This document shows, one piece after another, positions 44,662 through 53,258 of a DNA stretch of 64,000 nt; the stretch's first letter is position 1; each line of letters begins with the position of its first letter. This stretch comes from Enterocloster lavalensis (lineage in GTDB: Bacteria > Bacillota > Clostridia > Lachnospirales > Lachnospiraceae). A program made the translations under genes and the position numbers. Under the pieces are notes generated by a model. That model saw only the letters and a program-made list of their open reading frames with translations. It had not been told where the DNA came from and made no database searches. The stretch spans positions 14,683-78,682 of the forward strand of contig NZ_CABJCG010000025.1 in NCBI RefSeq assembly GCF_902364025.1. The letters run 5' to 3'.

Positions 44662-46005
44662 CTACAGTCCCAGCAGCGCGCAGGCCAGCTGGAAATAGAT
44701 CACCAGGCTTAAGGCGTCCACGATGGTGGTGATGAGCGGAGCCGCCATGATGGCCGGGTCCATGTGCAGAACCTTGGCCGCCATCGGCAGCATACAGCCG
44801 ATGGTTTTCGCCAGAATCACAGTGGCCATCAGGCTGACCACCACGGTGGCGCAGACCAGGGGCTGGCCGGGGAAGCGGATCAAAAGCTGCACAAAATTTA
44901 CCGCCGCCAGCACAACTCCCACCAGGGTGCCCACGCGCAGCTCCTTCCACACCACCTTGAACACGTCCGCAGGTTCGATCTCGCCCACCGCCATGCCGCG
45001 GATGATCAGGGTGCTGCTCTGGCTGCCCGCGTTTCCGCCGGTGTCCGTCAGCATGGGGATAAAGGTCACAAGCAAAGGCAGCACCGCGAAGGCGTTCTCG
45101 TACTTGGCCAGAATCCCGCCCGTGATCAGGCTGCTGATCATCAGCACCAGAAGCCAGAAAATACGGTTCTTGGCCAGCTGAAACACGCCGGTCTTTAAGT
45201 ACGGCCGCTCGCTGGGCGCCATGGCGGCCATCTTCTCGAAGTCCTCCGTGGCCTCCTGCTCGATTACGTCCACGATGTCGTCCACGGTCACGATGCCCAC
45301 CAGGCGGTTCTCGTGATCCACCACGGGAAGGTTTAAAAGGCCGTACTTCTGGAAGCAGTCCGCCACCTCCTCCTGGTCGTCTGTGGTCACCGCCTTGATC
45401 ACGTGGGTGTCCATAATATCGCCGATCACGGTCTCATACGTGTTCATCAGCAGGTCGCGCACCGTGACCACGCCCTCCAGCTGCCTGGCCTCGTTCATCA
45501 CATAGGAGGTGTAAATGGTCTCCTTGTCCACGCCGTGGCGGCGGATATAGTCGAAGGCCTCCTTCACGGTCATGGTCTTTTTCAGGCCCACGTACTCCGC
45601 GGTCATGATGCTGCCCGCGCTGTTGTCCGGGTAGTTTAAAAACTGGTTAATCAGGGCCCTGGTGTCCGGATTGGCGTTCTGCAGAACCTTTTTCACCACA
45701 GTAGCGGGCAGCTCCTCCAACATATCCACCGCGTCATCCACAAACAGGTCCTCGATAATGGTGGCCACCTCGCGGTCCGTGATGCTGGTGATAATATGCT
45801 GCTGTTTCTCCACGGACAGGCAGGCAAATACATCCGCCGCCAGCTCCTTCGGCAGAATCCGGAACACCACCACGGCTTTCTCCGAATCCAGCTCGTCGAT
45901 GAAGGCGGCGATATCCACCTCATTCATCTCAGCCAGCAGCTCCTTTAACCGGCGGTACTGTTTCTCCTCCGCCAGCTTTAACATCATTTCAATCATTTTC
46001 TCCAT
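44662..46005 (-). CDS. mgtE: Magnesium transporter MgtE
   Basis: A 447-residue MgtE with an N-terminal MgtE-N domain (DIAAFIDELDSEKAVVVFRIL), two CBS domains (YPDNSAGSIMTAEYVGL, then GLLNLPVVDHENRLVGIVTVDDIVDVIEQE) and five membrane helices with the pore motif PMLTDTGGNAGSQSSTLIIRG. The N and CBS domains sense intracellular Mg2+. I start at the ATG at 46003-46005, after GAGGAG; the frame stays open 174 nt upstream, but that part overlaps structured leader sequence and lacks domain similarity. Confidence 0.95.
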   Translation of the reverse strand: MEKMIEMMLKLAEEKQYRRLKELLAEMNEVDIAAFIDELDSEKAVVVFRILPKELAADVFACLSVEKQQHIITSITDREVATIIEDLFVDDAVDMLEELPATVVKKVLQNANPDTRALINQFLNYPDNSAGSIMTAEYVGLKKTMTVKEAFDYIRRHGVDKETIYTSYVMNEARQLEGVVTVRDLLMNTYETVIGDIMDTHVIKAVTTDDQEEVADCFQKYGLLNLPVVDHENRLVGIVTVDDIVDVIEQEATEDFEKMAAMAPSERPYLKTGVFQLAKNRIFWLLVLMISSLITGGILAKYENAFAVLPLLVTFIPMLTDTGGNAGSQSSTLIIRGMAVGEIEPADVFKVVWKELRVGTLVGVVLAAVNFVQLLIRFPGQPLVCATVVVSLMATVILAKTIGCMLPMAAKVLHMDPAIMAAPLITTIVDALSLVIYFQLACALLGL

Positions 46006-46398
46006 GTCGTTCTCCTCTCGGCACAATTTCTGTCTTGGCCGATGAAAGCAAACCATGGATTTGCGCACACGCAAAAGGAGAGACTGCCGCACCCCTGACC
46101 GGGGAAACAGCCGCCTCTCCATAAACGCCGGATCTTTCTCCTCTATCAAACGCCGCTCTGCCGCTGCGGGCAGTTTCACGGCATCACCAATCAGCAGCCG
46201 CCGAACCTGCTCCAGCAGACTACCGCCTGATCCATACGCCTATGCACATATCCAGATTCGTCCGCTTTCATCTTGCAACTTCGACCTTCCACTGAGTGTT
46301 CACTTCCTTTTTTATGAATTTTATTCCTCTTTTATCCTAACAGACTTTCCGTGGAAAAGCAACCCCAAAAGCCCGGGCAGAGAAATATTCCCATCGCC
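46006..46398 (-). promoter_or_regulatory. Structured leader region upstream of mgtE
   Basis: No gene is supported in this 393-bp gap. Near the mgtE start two pairings compete: TTTGCG-CACA-CGCAAA (46060-46075), and GCAAA (46048-46052) with TTTGC (46060-46064). Upstream on the transcript GGAGAG (46077-46082) pairs with CTCTCC (46115-46120), enclosing further stems (CCCC/GGGG). The conserved M-box sequences are not recognisable. A regulatory RNA is plausible but unproven. Confidence 0.4.
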
Positions 46399-48531
46399 CT
46401 ACATACTCTTCCGCTCTGCGATCTCCGCCATTTTGGCCTCGTTTAACCGCGTGTCGCCCTTCACCCGGGAATAGCTCAGGTACCCGTTCATGCGGTCGAT
46501 TTTCGTCAGGTTTTTGCTGCCGCATTTGGGGCACACGTCCATATTCAACTCCTGGTGGCCGCAGTCGTCGCAGTAGGACAGGGCGAGGTTTACGCCCTCG
46601 TAAAAGCCCATGGCCATAGCCCGGCGCACCAAGGTGCGGATGGCCTCCTTGTTGTAGCCCACCGGGTATTTCACGTACTGGATCTTGCCGCCGTTGCACA
46701 GCTCCCAGAACCGGTACTCCAGGTCCTGCTTCTGAATGGGCGTGATCTCCTCGGTCACATGGCAGTGGAAACCGTTGCTCACATACTCCCGGTCCGAAAC
46801 ATTTTCAATGATCCCGTACTTGTTGCGGAACTGCTTCACCTGCAGGCCGCAGAGGTTCTCCGCCGGGGTGGCGTAGATGGCGTAGAGATTGCCGTCCTCC
46901 TCCTTGAACTGGTTCACCTTCCGGTTGATGTGCTCCAGGGTTTCCAGGGCAAAGGCTCCGTCCTCCACCAGGGACTTGCCGTTGTAGAGCTGCTGCAGCT
47001 CGTTGAACGCGGTGATCCCGAAGGAGGCGGTGGCGGTCTTTAACAGCGGCTTGATCTTGTCGTGAAGCCCCAGATGGCCCCCGTAAAATCCTCCCTCGCA
47101 GTAAGCCAGCGGGTTGGTGCTGGCCTTCATCTCGCCCAGGTAGGCGTAGGTGCGGATATGGATCCTGCGGATCAGCTCCAGGTAATAGTCCAGCACCTCA
47201 AAGAAATCCCGGCTCTCCTGGCGGGCCTTCGCCAGGATCATGGGCAGGTGCAGGCTCACCACGCCGATGTTGAAACGGCCCACAAACACCGGCGCATCCT
47301 TGCTGTCCGCCGGGTACATGCCGCCCCGCTCATACCAGGGGGAGAGGAAGGCGCGGCAGCCCATGGGGGAAATGATCTTGCCGTACTGTTTGTACATGCT
47401 GGAAATGTACCCCTTGCCGGTCAGGGACAGCCAGTCCGGGTACATGGTCTTGCTGGAACAGTCGATTCCCGCCTCGAACACGTCCTCCAGCTCGCCGCCC
47501 GGGCCGTGGAGCTTCTCGTCGTAGAGGAACACGATCTTGGGGAACAGCACCGGCTTCTTGTGGCCCTTTTTGCCCTCGCCGCCCTTGCGCACGTTCAGCA
47601 TGGTGATGGTAGCCATCTTAGCGAAGCGGCTGGTGCCCGTGCCCGCCGTCATGGTGATAAAGGGATAATCTCCGCGGCTGGAGGAGACGGAGTTGAACTT
47701 GTACTCCCAGCCCTGGAAGCCCTGCTCCATGTCGCGCTGCACGTCGCACCACGCCACCTCCATGGCCTTCCCGTCGGTCAGGCCCAGGTCCAGATATTTC
47801 TCAATGTACTGCTCGTAGGACTTTTCCGCGTAGGGCGCCAGAATCTCCTCCACGCTGGGCACGGTGAATCCGCCGTACTGCTGGCTGGCCGCGCTGAGCA
47901 CGATATCCCCGATCACGTCAAAGGCCACGTCCAATGTCTTGGGCTCATTGTACCAGAGGTTGCCCATCTCAAAACCGCCGGTGAGCACGGACTTCACGTC
48001 AAAGAGACAGCAGTTCATGGTGTCGCGCCTGGCGGACATGTCGTGGATGTAAATGTAGCCCTCGCGGCAGGCCTGCAGCTCCTCCACGGTCATAAAGAAC
48101 TTCTGGTACAGGGACTTGTTCAGCTCGTTGAAGATCAGGCTGCGCTTGGTGGATACCAGAGCGCTGTCCGTGTTGCTGTTCTCCTTGTCGCCGATGTACA
48201 TGATGGACTGGCTCTTCTTGTAAACGTCGTCCAGCATCTGAACAAAATCCTGCTTGTAGTTGCGGTAATCCCGGTAGCTCTTGGCCACCTGGGGATTCAC
48301 CTTCTCCAGCGCGCCCTCCACCACGTTGTGCATCTGGGCGATGGGGATCTCCGTGACCTCCATATCCTCCGCCTTCTCCTCCACAAACTGGCAGATAAAC
48401 GTGATCTCCGCCTTGGAAAAACGGATCATGGCGCGCTCCGCCGACTTGCGGACCGCCGCCACCACCTTCTGGACGTTGAAATCCTCCCTGGTTCCGTCTT
48501 TTTTAATCACCTTGATCTCACTGCACTCCAC
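46399..48531 (-). CDS. nrdD: Anaerobic ribonucleoside-triphosphate reductase, second NrdD
   Basis: A class III reductase of 710 residues, only distantly like the NrdD at 36810. It has an ATP-cone (EIKVIKKDGTREDFNVQKV), zinc-ribbon cysteines in YCDDCGHQ and VCPKCGS, and the radical loop DRMNGYLSYSRVKGD with the glycine near 683. No glutaredoxin domain is attached. I choose the GTG at 48529-48531 because AGGAGG lies 8 nt upstream; the frame is open to a GTG at 48567 with a poorer site. NrdR-type boxes lie just upstream. Presumably activated by NrdG. Confidence 0.93.
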   Translation of the reverse strand: MECSEIKVIKKDGTREDFNVQKVVAAVRKSAERAMIRFSKAEITFICQFVEEKAEDMEVTEIPIAQMHNVVEGALEKVNPQVAKSYRDYRNYKQDFVQMLDDVYKKSQSIMYIGDKENSNTDSALVSTKRSLIFNELNKSLYQKFFMTVEELQACREGYIYIHDMSARRDTMNCCLFDVKSVLTGGFEMGNLWYNEPKTLDVAFDVIGDIVLSAASQQYGGFTVPSVEEILAPYAEKSYEQYIEKYLDLGLTDGKAMEVAWCDVQRDMEQGFQGWEYKFNSVSSSRGDYPFITMTAGTGTSRFAKMATITMLNVRKGGEGKKGHKKPVLFPKIVFLYDEKLHGPGGELEDVFEAGIDCSSKTMYPDWLSLTGKGYISSMYKQYGKIISPMGCRAFLSPWYERGGMYPADSKDAPVFVGRFNIGVVSLHLPMILAKARQESRDFFEVLDYYLELIRRIHIRTYAYLGEMKASTNPLAYCEGGFYGGHLGLHDKIKPLLKTATASFGITAFNELQQLYNGKSLVEDGAFALETLEHINRKVNQFKEEDGNLYAIYATPAENLCGLQVKQFRNKYGIIENVSDREYVSNGFHCHVTEEITPIQKQDLEYRFWELCNGGKIQYVKYPVGYNKEAIRTLVRRAMAMGFYEGVNLALSYCDDCGHQELNMDVCPKCGSKNLTKIDRMNGYLSYSRVKGDTRLNEAKMAEIAERKSM

Positions 48532-48579
48532 TGCTTTTGCCTCCTGTCCTGCCCGGTTTTCGGTCACCCCGGGCCTCTA

Positions 48580-48628
48580 TCACTATATATTGTGTTTTGT
48601 TGTCAAATGAATACACTATATGTATAAC
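48580..48628. promoter_or_regulatory. Paired NrdR-type boxes upstream of the second nrdD
   Basis: TCACTATATATTGTGT (48580-48595) matches the NrdR consensus almost perfectly. ACACTATATGTATAAC (48613-48628) matches the left half well. Starts are 33 bp apart, about three helical turns. Both lie downstream of the predicted promoter, suitable for repression. Confidence 0.75.
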
Positions 48629-48637
48629 GCATATGAT

Positions 48638-48666
48638 ATCCTATCACGGCGAGCCGGTTTCGTCAA
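48638..48666 (-). promoter_or_regulatory. Promoter of the second nrdD
   Basis: On the minus strand TTGACG (48661-48666), a 17-nt spacer and TAGGAT (48638-48643), about 100 nt before the chosen start and just upstream of the NrdR-type boxes. Confidence 0.65.
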
Positions 48667-48679
48667 GAGTCAATTTCCA

Positions 48680-48716
48680 GAAAAAGAGACATCTTCCAGC
48701 AATGGAAAATGTCTCT
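48680..48716 (-). terminator. Terminator of the scpA-scpB operon
   Basis: GAGACATCTTCCA (48686-48698) and TGGAAAATGTCTC (48703-48715) form a 13-bp stem with one mismatch and a 4-nt loop, followed on the minus strand by TTTTTC. Confidence 0.85.
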
Positions 48717-48780
48717 CTCAGCCTGTATTTCGGGGCGGGCCAGGGGCCTTCACGCCCCAAATCCGCCGCAGTTTTCGCTC

Positions 48781-49848
48781 TCAGCGCCGTTCCCGCTCCT
48801 CCTCTTCCTCCCTGGCGGCTGCAGCGGCTTCCAGCTCCGCCGCATAGGCGGCTTCCTGCTCCAGAAGCGCCAGCTCGTCCTCGGTAAGGTCGGGGTCCTC
48901 GGGGGCGGGGGCCCAGGGGGCGGTTTCGGCCTGGGCTGTGCTTTCGGCCTGAGCTGTGCTTTCGGCCCGGGCTGCAGTTTCAGCCCGGACCGCAGTTTCA
49001 GCCTGGGCACCAGTTTCAGCCCGGTCTGCGCTTTCGCCTCCAGCAGCGTTTTCAGCCTGGGCACCAGTTTCGACCCGGTCTGCGCTTTCGCCCCCGGCAG
49101 CAGATAGTTCCATCCCGGCCGCGGCCTCCGCCGCGGCCAAATCTTCCGCCGCTTCTTCCCCGCCGTCACTCTTAACCGCCAGGTCCTCCAGCTTCAGCTG
49201 CAGCTCCTCCTCCACCTCGGCCTTGATCTCCTCTGCCTGCTCGGGATTCATGCTGGGAAGATCGTCGGTGGAGCCGACGCCGAAGCGGCGCAAAAACTCC
49301 TCGGTGGTGGCGAACAGCGCCGGGCGGCCCGGCGCGTCCATGCGGCCCACCTCGTACACCAGGTTGAACTCGATCAGCCGGTTCACCGCGTGGTCGGACT
49401 TGACGCCGCGGATCTTCTCGATCTCCAGCTTGGTCACCGGCTGCTTGTAGGCAATGATGGACAGCGTTTCCAACATTACCTCGGTGAGCACCTGCTTCTT
49501 GGGCGTGGACGCCACCCGGATCAGGTTGTCATAATATTTCGCCTTGGTGCACATCTGGTAGCTGTCCTCCAGCGCGATAATCTGCATCCCGCAGCTTCTG
49601 CTCTTGTCATACCGGGCCTTCAGGCGTTCCACCGCCCGCCTGGCCGTCTCCCGGTCCTGCCCAATGGCCGCGGCCAGCTGCCGCAGTTCCACGGAGCGCC
49701 CCATGGTAAACAGAACGGCCTCAACGACCGCCTCCTGCTCCTTCTCATTCTCGGTGGGCGGAAACTCCAGCGCCAACTGGCCGTTTTGTACGCCGGCCTG
49801 CTCCGGCTGCCCCGCTCCGGCGCCTCTTGTCAGTTTTCCCTCTTCCAT
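48781..49848 (-). CDS. scpB: Segregation and condensation protein B with long repetitive tail
   Basis: A 355-residue ScpB. The two winged helices occupy about residues 38-200 (VEAVLFTMGRSVELRQLA, LETLSIIAYKQPVTKLEIEK, GVKSDHAVNRLIEFNLVYEV, GRPALFATTEEFLRRFG). Ordinary ScpB proteins end soon after, near 180-200 residues. Here about 150 extra residues follow, Ala/Glu-rich, with two copies of an 18-residue unit (around AAGGESADRAETGAQAE) and then 6-residue units (AETAxR-like), ending in acidic helices. It completes the SMC-ScpAB condensin with ScpA. The tail is probably disordered; its role is unknown. Confidence 0.93.
   Translation of the reverse strand: MEEGKLTRGAGAGQPEQAGVQNGQLALEFPPTENEKEQEAVVEAVLFTMGRSVELRQLAAAIGQDRETARRAVERLKARYDKSRSCGMQIIALEDSYQMCTKAKYYDNLIRVASTPKKQVLTEVMLETLSIIAYKQPVTKLEIEKIRGVKSDHAVNRLIEFNLVYEVGRMDAPGRPALFATTEEFLRRFGVGSTDDLPSMNPEQAEEIKAEVEEELQLKLEDLAVKSDGGEEAAEDLAAAEAAAGMELSAAGGESADRVETGAQAENAAGGESADRAETGAQAETAVRAETAARAESTAQAESTAQAETAPWAPAPEDPDLTEDELALLEQEAAYAAELEAAAAAREEEEERERR
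48925..49105. repeat. 54-bp and 18-bp coding repeats in scpB
   Basis: CCGGTCTGCGCTTTCGCC recurs at 49021 and 49075 (54 bp). Between about 48925 and 49015, 18-bp units such as CTGTGCTTTCGGCCTGAG are tandem. All keep the reading frame. Confidence 0.85.
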
Positions 49849-49875
49849 CTCTATCCGTCCTTATCCCTTCAATCG

Positions 49876-50676
49876 TCACTCCGCGAAATCCGCCAGCCCG
49901 TCTAAGTCCAGCTCCGCTTCCTCCCCCTCCGGCTCCAGGGCTTCGATCTCCATGTCTCCGAAGGTCTCCTCCTGCACCAGATGGATTTTGCCGATCTTCA
50001 TCAACTCCAGAACCGCCAGAAAGGTGACCACCACCTCCAACTTGTCCGCCTGCTCCTCCAGCAGATGGCGGAAGCTGAAATGCCGGTTTTTCCTGGCATA
50101 GCCAAGCACCGATCCGATCTTCTGCTCCAGGCTCACCGGCTCCCGCCGGATGGTGCCGAAATTGCTGCGGATCGGGTCGACCTTGTCCTCCTTGCGCTTC
50201 ATCACCTGCTCGAACACCCGCTTCAGCTTCGCCAGGGTAAGGCCGTCCAACAGGCTGTCCAAATCCACCGGCGGCTCATATTTGGCCACCTCCGGCGGAA
50301 TGGTGGGCGACTTGTACAGAAGGCGGTCCGCGCCGTCCTCCCGCCTGGCCAGCTCATCGGCCATCAGCCGGTAGGTCTTGTACTCCAGCAAACGCTGTAC
50401 CAGCTCCGCCCGCGGGTCAATCTCCTCGCCCTCCTCGTCCACTTCCTTGGGAAGCAGCATACGGGCCTTGATATCCAGCAGCGTGGCGGCCATCACCAGA
50501 AACTCGCTGACGACATTTAAGTCCTCCCGCTCCATGTTCCGCACATATTCCAGATATTGGTTAGTGATCTCCGCGATGGGAATATCGTAAATATTTACCT
50601 TATTTTTCTCAATCAGATGCAGGAGCAGGTCCAAAGGTCCCTCAAAATGCTCCAGCTTGTAAGATATCTGTACCAT
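49876..50676 (-). CDS. scpA: Segregation and condensation protein A
   Basis: A 266-residue kleisin. The SMC-binding N-terminus is YKLEHFEGPLDLLLHLIEKNKV, the conserved middle is EFLVMAATLLDIKARMLLP, and the C-terminal winged helix ends in VVTFLAVLELMKIGKIHLVQ. I start at the ATG at 50674-50676, after GAGGA. It bridges SMC heads with ScpB, encoded 27 bp downstream. The tail is acidic (EPEGEEAELDLD). Confidence 0.95.
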   Translation of the reverse strand: MVQISYKLEHFEGPLDLLLHLIEKNKVNIYDIPIAEITNQYLEYVRNMEREDLNVVSEFLVMAATLLDIKARMLLPKEVDEEGEEIDPRAELVQRLLEYKTYRLMADELARREDGADRLLYKSPTIPPEVAKYEPPVDLDSLLDGLTLAKLKRVFEQVMKRKEDKVDPIRSNFGTIRREPVSLEQKIGSVLGYARKNRHFSFRHLLEEQADKLEVVVTFLAVLELMKIGKIHLVQEETFGDMEIEALEPEGEEAELDLDGLADFAE

Positions 50677-50800
50677 AAATCCTCTTTTTCCGGCCCTGAC
50701 AGCGTCAAACGCCGTTTCACCGCCCGTGGTCGGCCGGTTCTGCGGGGTCCATCCGCTTCCGGCCATCAGCATTTATCTTACCACAGAACCCCAAAGCCCG

Positions 50801-51673
50801 CTACTGCTTTTTCAGCCGCACCACCACCAGCTGAGGCCGGTTGTTCAGGCGGATATTGATGGAGTGGGTGCCCAGTCCCCGGCTGACGATCATGCGCTTC
50901 CCGTCCGTCTCAAAATCCCCCGCGCACCAGGGAATGAAAAACTGGTACTGGGGCGTCATCACGCCGCCCAGGCCCGGGATGCGGATGGTTCCCCCGTGGA
51001 AATGCCCTGACAGGGTCAAATCCGCCCCCCAGGCCGCGTAATCCTTAAAATACATGGGAGAATGCGCCAGCAGAATCTGGAATTTCTCCTCCCGCCCGGC
51101 TCCCCGCACCCGGCCCAGCCTGCGGACCAGATAATCCGGCGGCATCGGGTCCAGCTTCTCAAACAGAGCCTTGCGGTAATACCGCTGTCCCAGATCCAGC
51201 CCGGAAATCTCTGTATCCGCCCCCCAGGGAGCCGTCCCGTTCTCCAGGTAGATCACACCCATTCGCTTCAGCCGGTCCCGGTACTCCTCGTACAGGCCGC
51301 CGTAAGTCTCCCGCTCCCAGACCATGCGGTTCTCGTGGTTCCCGTTGCCGCAGTACACCGGGAAATCCCTTGCCAGCCGCTTCACCAGCTCCAAAGGCAC
51401 CGCCACATCCCGCCTGCCCTTGCACACCATCATGTCGCCGCCGATCAGCACCGCGTCCGGGTTTACTCGCCGGATTGCCTCCAAAAGCCGCCGGTTCCCC
51501 GGGCCGAACTCATTGTTGTGCAGGTCCGACAAAAAGACAAGGGTCTTATCCTTCAAAATCTTGTCCGACCGGATGCAGGTCTCCTCCACAGAGAACCGCT
51601 TTTTCTCATATTCCGACCGCGCCAGGCAGACAGCCGCCCCAAACGTGGCCGCTGTGGTTATCCCTTTAATCAT
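50801..51673 (-). CDS. Metallophosphoesterase (YkuE-like)
   Basis: A 290-residue calcineurin-like phosphoesterase with the metal-ligand motifs FLSDLHNNEFG, IGGDMM, GNGNHE, LLAHSP and SGHFHGG. The N-terminus (about 1-20) is hydrophobic and may be an anchor or signal. I start at the ATG at 51671-51673, 6 nt after GGAGGT; the longer frame would overlap the HAD gene. It may act on wall or membrane phosphoesters as related envelope enzymes do; the substrate is unknown. Confidence 0.88.
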   Translation of the reverse strand: MIKGITTAATFGAAVCLARSEYEKKRFSVEETCIRSDKILKDKTLVFLSDLHNNEFGPGNRRLLEAIRRVNPDAVLIGGDMMVCKGRRDVAVPLELVKRLARDFPVYCGNGNHENRMVWERETYGGLYEEYRDRLKRMGVIYLENGTAPWGADTEISGLDLGQRYYRKALFEKLDPMPPDYLVRRLGRVRGAGREEKFQILLAHSPMYFKDYAAWGADLTLSGHFHGGTIRIPGLGGVMTPQYQFFIPWCAGDFETDGKRMIVSRGLGTHSINIRLNNRPQLVVVRLKKQ

Positions 51674-51704
51674 CCCGTCACCTCCGCAGTTTGCATTTTC
51701 CCGC

Positions 51705-52376
51705 CTAAACCGTAAAAAAACCTTCTTCAAACAGCCGGATCACATCCAGAAGGCTGTCGCACTTGGCGGTCAGTTTTGCGGTCAGCTCCGGTCCCGGGAT
51801 GCTCAGGTCCGGCACCATCACCGCAAGGAAGCCGCCGTTTAACGCGGCGCTTATGCCGTTGAAGCTGTCCTCCAGCACCATGCACTCCTCCGGCTTTTCG
51901 CCCAGCATATCCGCGGCCAGGTAAAAGATCTCCGGGTCCGGCTTGGCGTGGGTCACCATCTCCCCGAAGGCGTATGCGTCAAAAAAGCCGTCGATGCCGG
52001 CGCCCCCCACATTCTGCTCCGTCCACTGGCGTCCGCTGGAGGTGGCAACCGCTGTTTTGATTCCCTTCTCTTTTAAATATGTAAGAAGTTCCTTCAAACC
52101 CTTTTTCACCGGAACGCCGTATTTGCGGATCTGATCATAGGAAAACGCCCTCTTCTCCTCCAGGAACCGGTCCGTGTCGAATTCCGGCCCGAACATCTCG
52201 TTCAGCAGCCGCTTCACCGTGTCCGGCTTGCTGCCCCGGATTCCGTCAAAGAACTCGTCCCCCACGGAAATGCCGAACCGTTTTCCCACAATATTCCAGG
52301 CCTCCACCGACAGCCGTTCCGTATCAAACATCAGTCCATCCTGATCAAAAATCACCGCTTTTACCTTGTGCGCCAT
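51705..52376 (-). CDS. HAD-superfamily phosphatase/phosphomutase (beta-phosphoglucomutase-like)
   Basis: A 223-residue HAD hydrolase with the nucleophile motif VIFDQDGLMFDTE, the helical cap of subclass I, motif II VATSS, and motifs III/IV in HAKPDPEIF and VLEDSFNGI. It hydrolyses or isomerises a small phosphosugar. Its stop lies 31 bp before the phosphoesterase start, so they may be co-transcribed. The exact substrate is unknown. Confidence 0.88.
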   Translation of the reverse strand: MAHKVKAVIFDQDGLMFDTERLSVEAWNIVGKRFGISVGDEFFDGIRGSKPDTVKRLLNEMFGPEFDTDRFLEEKRAFSYDQIRKYGVPVKKGLKELLTYLKEKGIKTAVATSSGRQWTEQNVGGAGIDGFFDAYAFGEMVTHAKPDPEIFYLAADMLGEKPEECMVLEDSFNGISAALNGGFLAVMVPDLSIPGPELTAKLTAKCDSLLDVIRLFEEGFFTV

Positions 52377-52449
52377 CTCTTGTCTTTCCTCCGAATCTTT
52401 CTTTTTCAGTCTCAGATAGTATCATAGCATAACTGCGGAAATTTTCAAA

Positions 52450-52489
52450 GTAAAAAGGACGCCGCGGCGCTTTAAGCCTGCGGCGTCCG
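52450..52489 (-). terminator. Terminator of the rubrerythrin gene
   Basis: The 9-bp perfect arms GGACGCCGC (52457-52465) and GCGGCGTCC (52480-52488) are followed by TTTTTA on the minus strand, 15 bp after the rubrerythrin stop codon. Confidence 0.88.
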
Positions 52490-52503
52490 AATCCGAACCG
52501 GCG

Positions 52504-53103
52504 CTATCTGCCCAGATACCAGGGCGCCAGCTCCACGCTGACAAAATAGCCCTGTTCATGCTGGCAGACCGGACACATCTGGGGCGCTTCCGTGCCGAAA
52601 TGGATATGGCCGCAGTTTAAACACACCCAGCCGGTCTTTACATCGGAAATAAACAGCTTCCCGCTTCCCAGCCGGTCCGCCAAATGCTGAAACCGTTCCC
52701 CGTGGGTCTTCTCGATCTCCGCGATCATGTGGAACACATTTCCGATCCTGGAAAAGCCCTCCTCCTTGGCGATATCGCCGAAGGATTTGTACACCACGTC
52801 GTGCTCCTCAAACTCATTGTGCGCCGCCGCGTTCAACTGCGCCAGGGTGTTCTGCTCCATATCCACCGGATAACCTCCATCTATGAATATGGTTTCCTTA
52901 TCCAGAGGTTCCAGAAACTTGTAAAAAATCTCCGCGTGCTCCTTTTCCTGGTTGGCCGTGTAGGTAAAAATCTGCTCCACCACCGGCATTTTCTGGAACC
53001 GGGCAAGGGCGGCCGCGAAGGTGTAGCGGTTCCGCGCCTGGCTCTCGCCTGCAAACGCGCGCATCAGGTTTTTAGCTGTCTCGCTGTCTCTCAAATCTGG
53101 CAT
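52504..53103 (-). CDS. rbr: Rubrerythrin
   Basis: A 199-residue rubrerythrin. The diiron four-helix domain has FAGESQARNRYTF, ANQEKEHAEIFYKF, NEFEEHDVVYKSF and AEIEKTHGERF. The C-terminal rubredoxin domain has WVCLNCGHIH and CPVCQHEQGYF. It reduces hydrogen peroxide, a key defence in strict anaerobes. It is monocistronic and divergent from an HTH gene; an ATATGG-N7-CCATAT palindrome overlaps its possible -10 region. Confidence 0.95.
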   Translation of the reverse strand: MPDLRDSETAKNLMRAFAGESQARNRYTFAAALARFQKMPVVEQIFTYTANQEKEHAEIFYKFLEPLDKETIFIDGGYPVDMEQNTLAQLNAAAHNEFEEHDVVYKSFGDIAKEEGFSRIGNVFHMIAEIEKTHGERFQHLADRLGSGKLFISDVKTGWVCLNCGHIHFGTEAPQMCPVCQHEQGYFVSVELAPWYLGR

Positions 53104-53157
53104 ATTTCATTTCCTCCTAATCATCATCGTTTCATATTCATACTATCCCCTGGAAGC

Positions 53158-53241
53158 ATATGGATTATACCCATATAGAATCCAATTTTATTTCCTTGTG
53201 TTTCGCCTTTTTCCATGTTACAATCCAAATATGGATAATAT
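53158..53241. promoter_or_regulatory. Shared regulatory region of rubrerythrin and the HTH gene
   Basis: The palindrome ATATGG-N7-CCATAT (53158-53176) contains TATAAT on the minus strand. A related ATATGGATAATAT (53229-53241) lies at the predicted start of the plus-strand promoter, TTGTGT (53196-53201), 17 nt, TACAAT (53219-53224). One regulator may bind both. Confidence 0.45.
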
Positions 53242-53258
53242 CGCAAGGAGGAGAGCCT

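Noticed and set aside
46006..46179. N-terminal extension of MgtE by 58 residues
   Set aside because: The extension has no MgtE similarity, crosses strong RNA hairpins, and a good ribosome site precedes the internal ATG at 46005.
46006..46398. M-box magnesium riboswitch upstream of mgtE
   Set aside because: The conserved M-box sequences could not be found by eye on the minus strand; only unassigned hairpins were kept.
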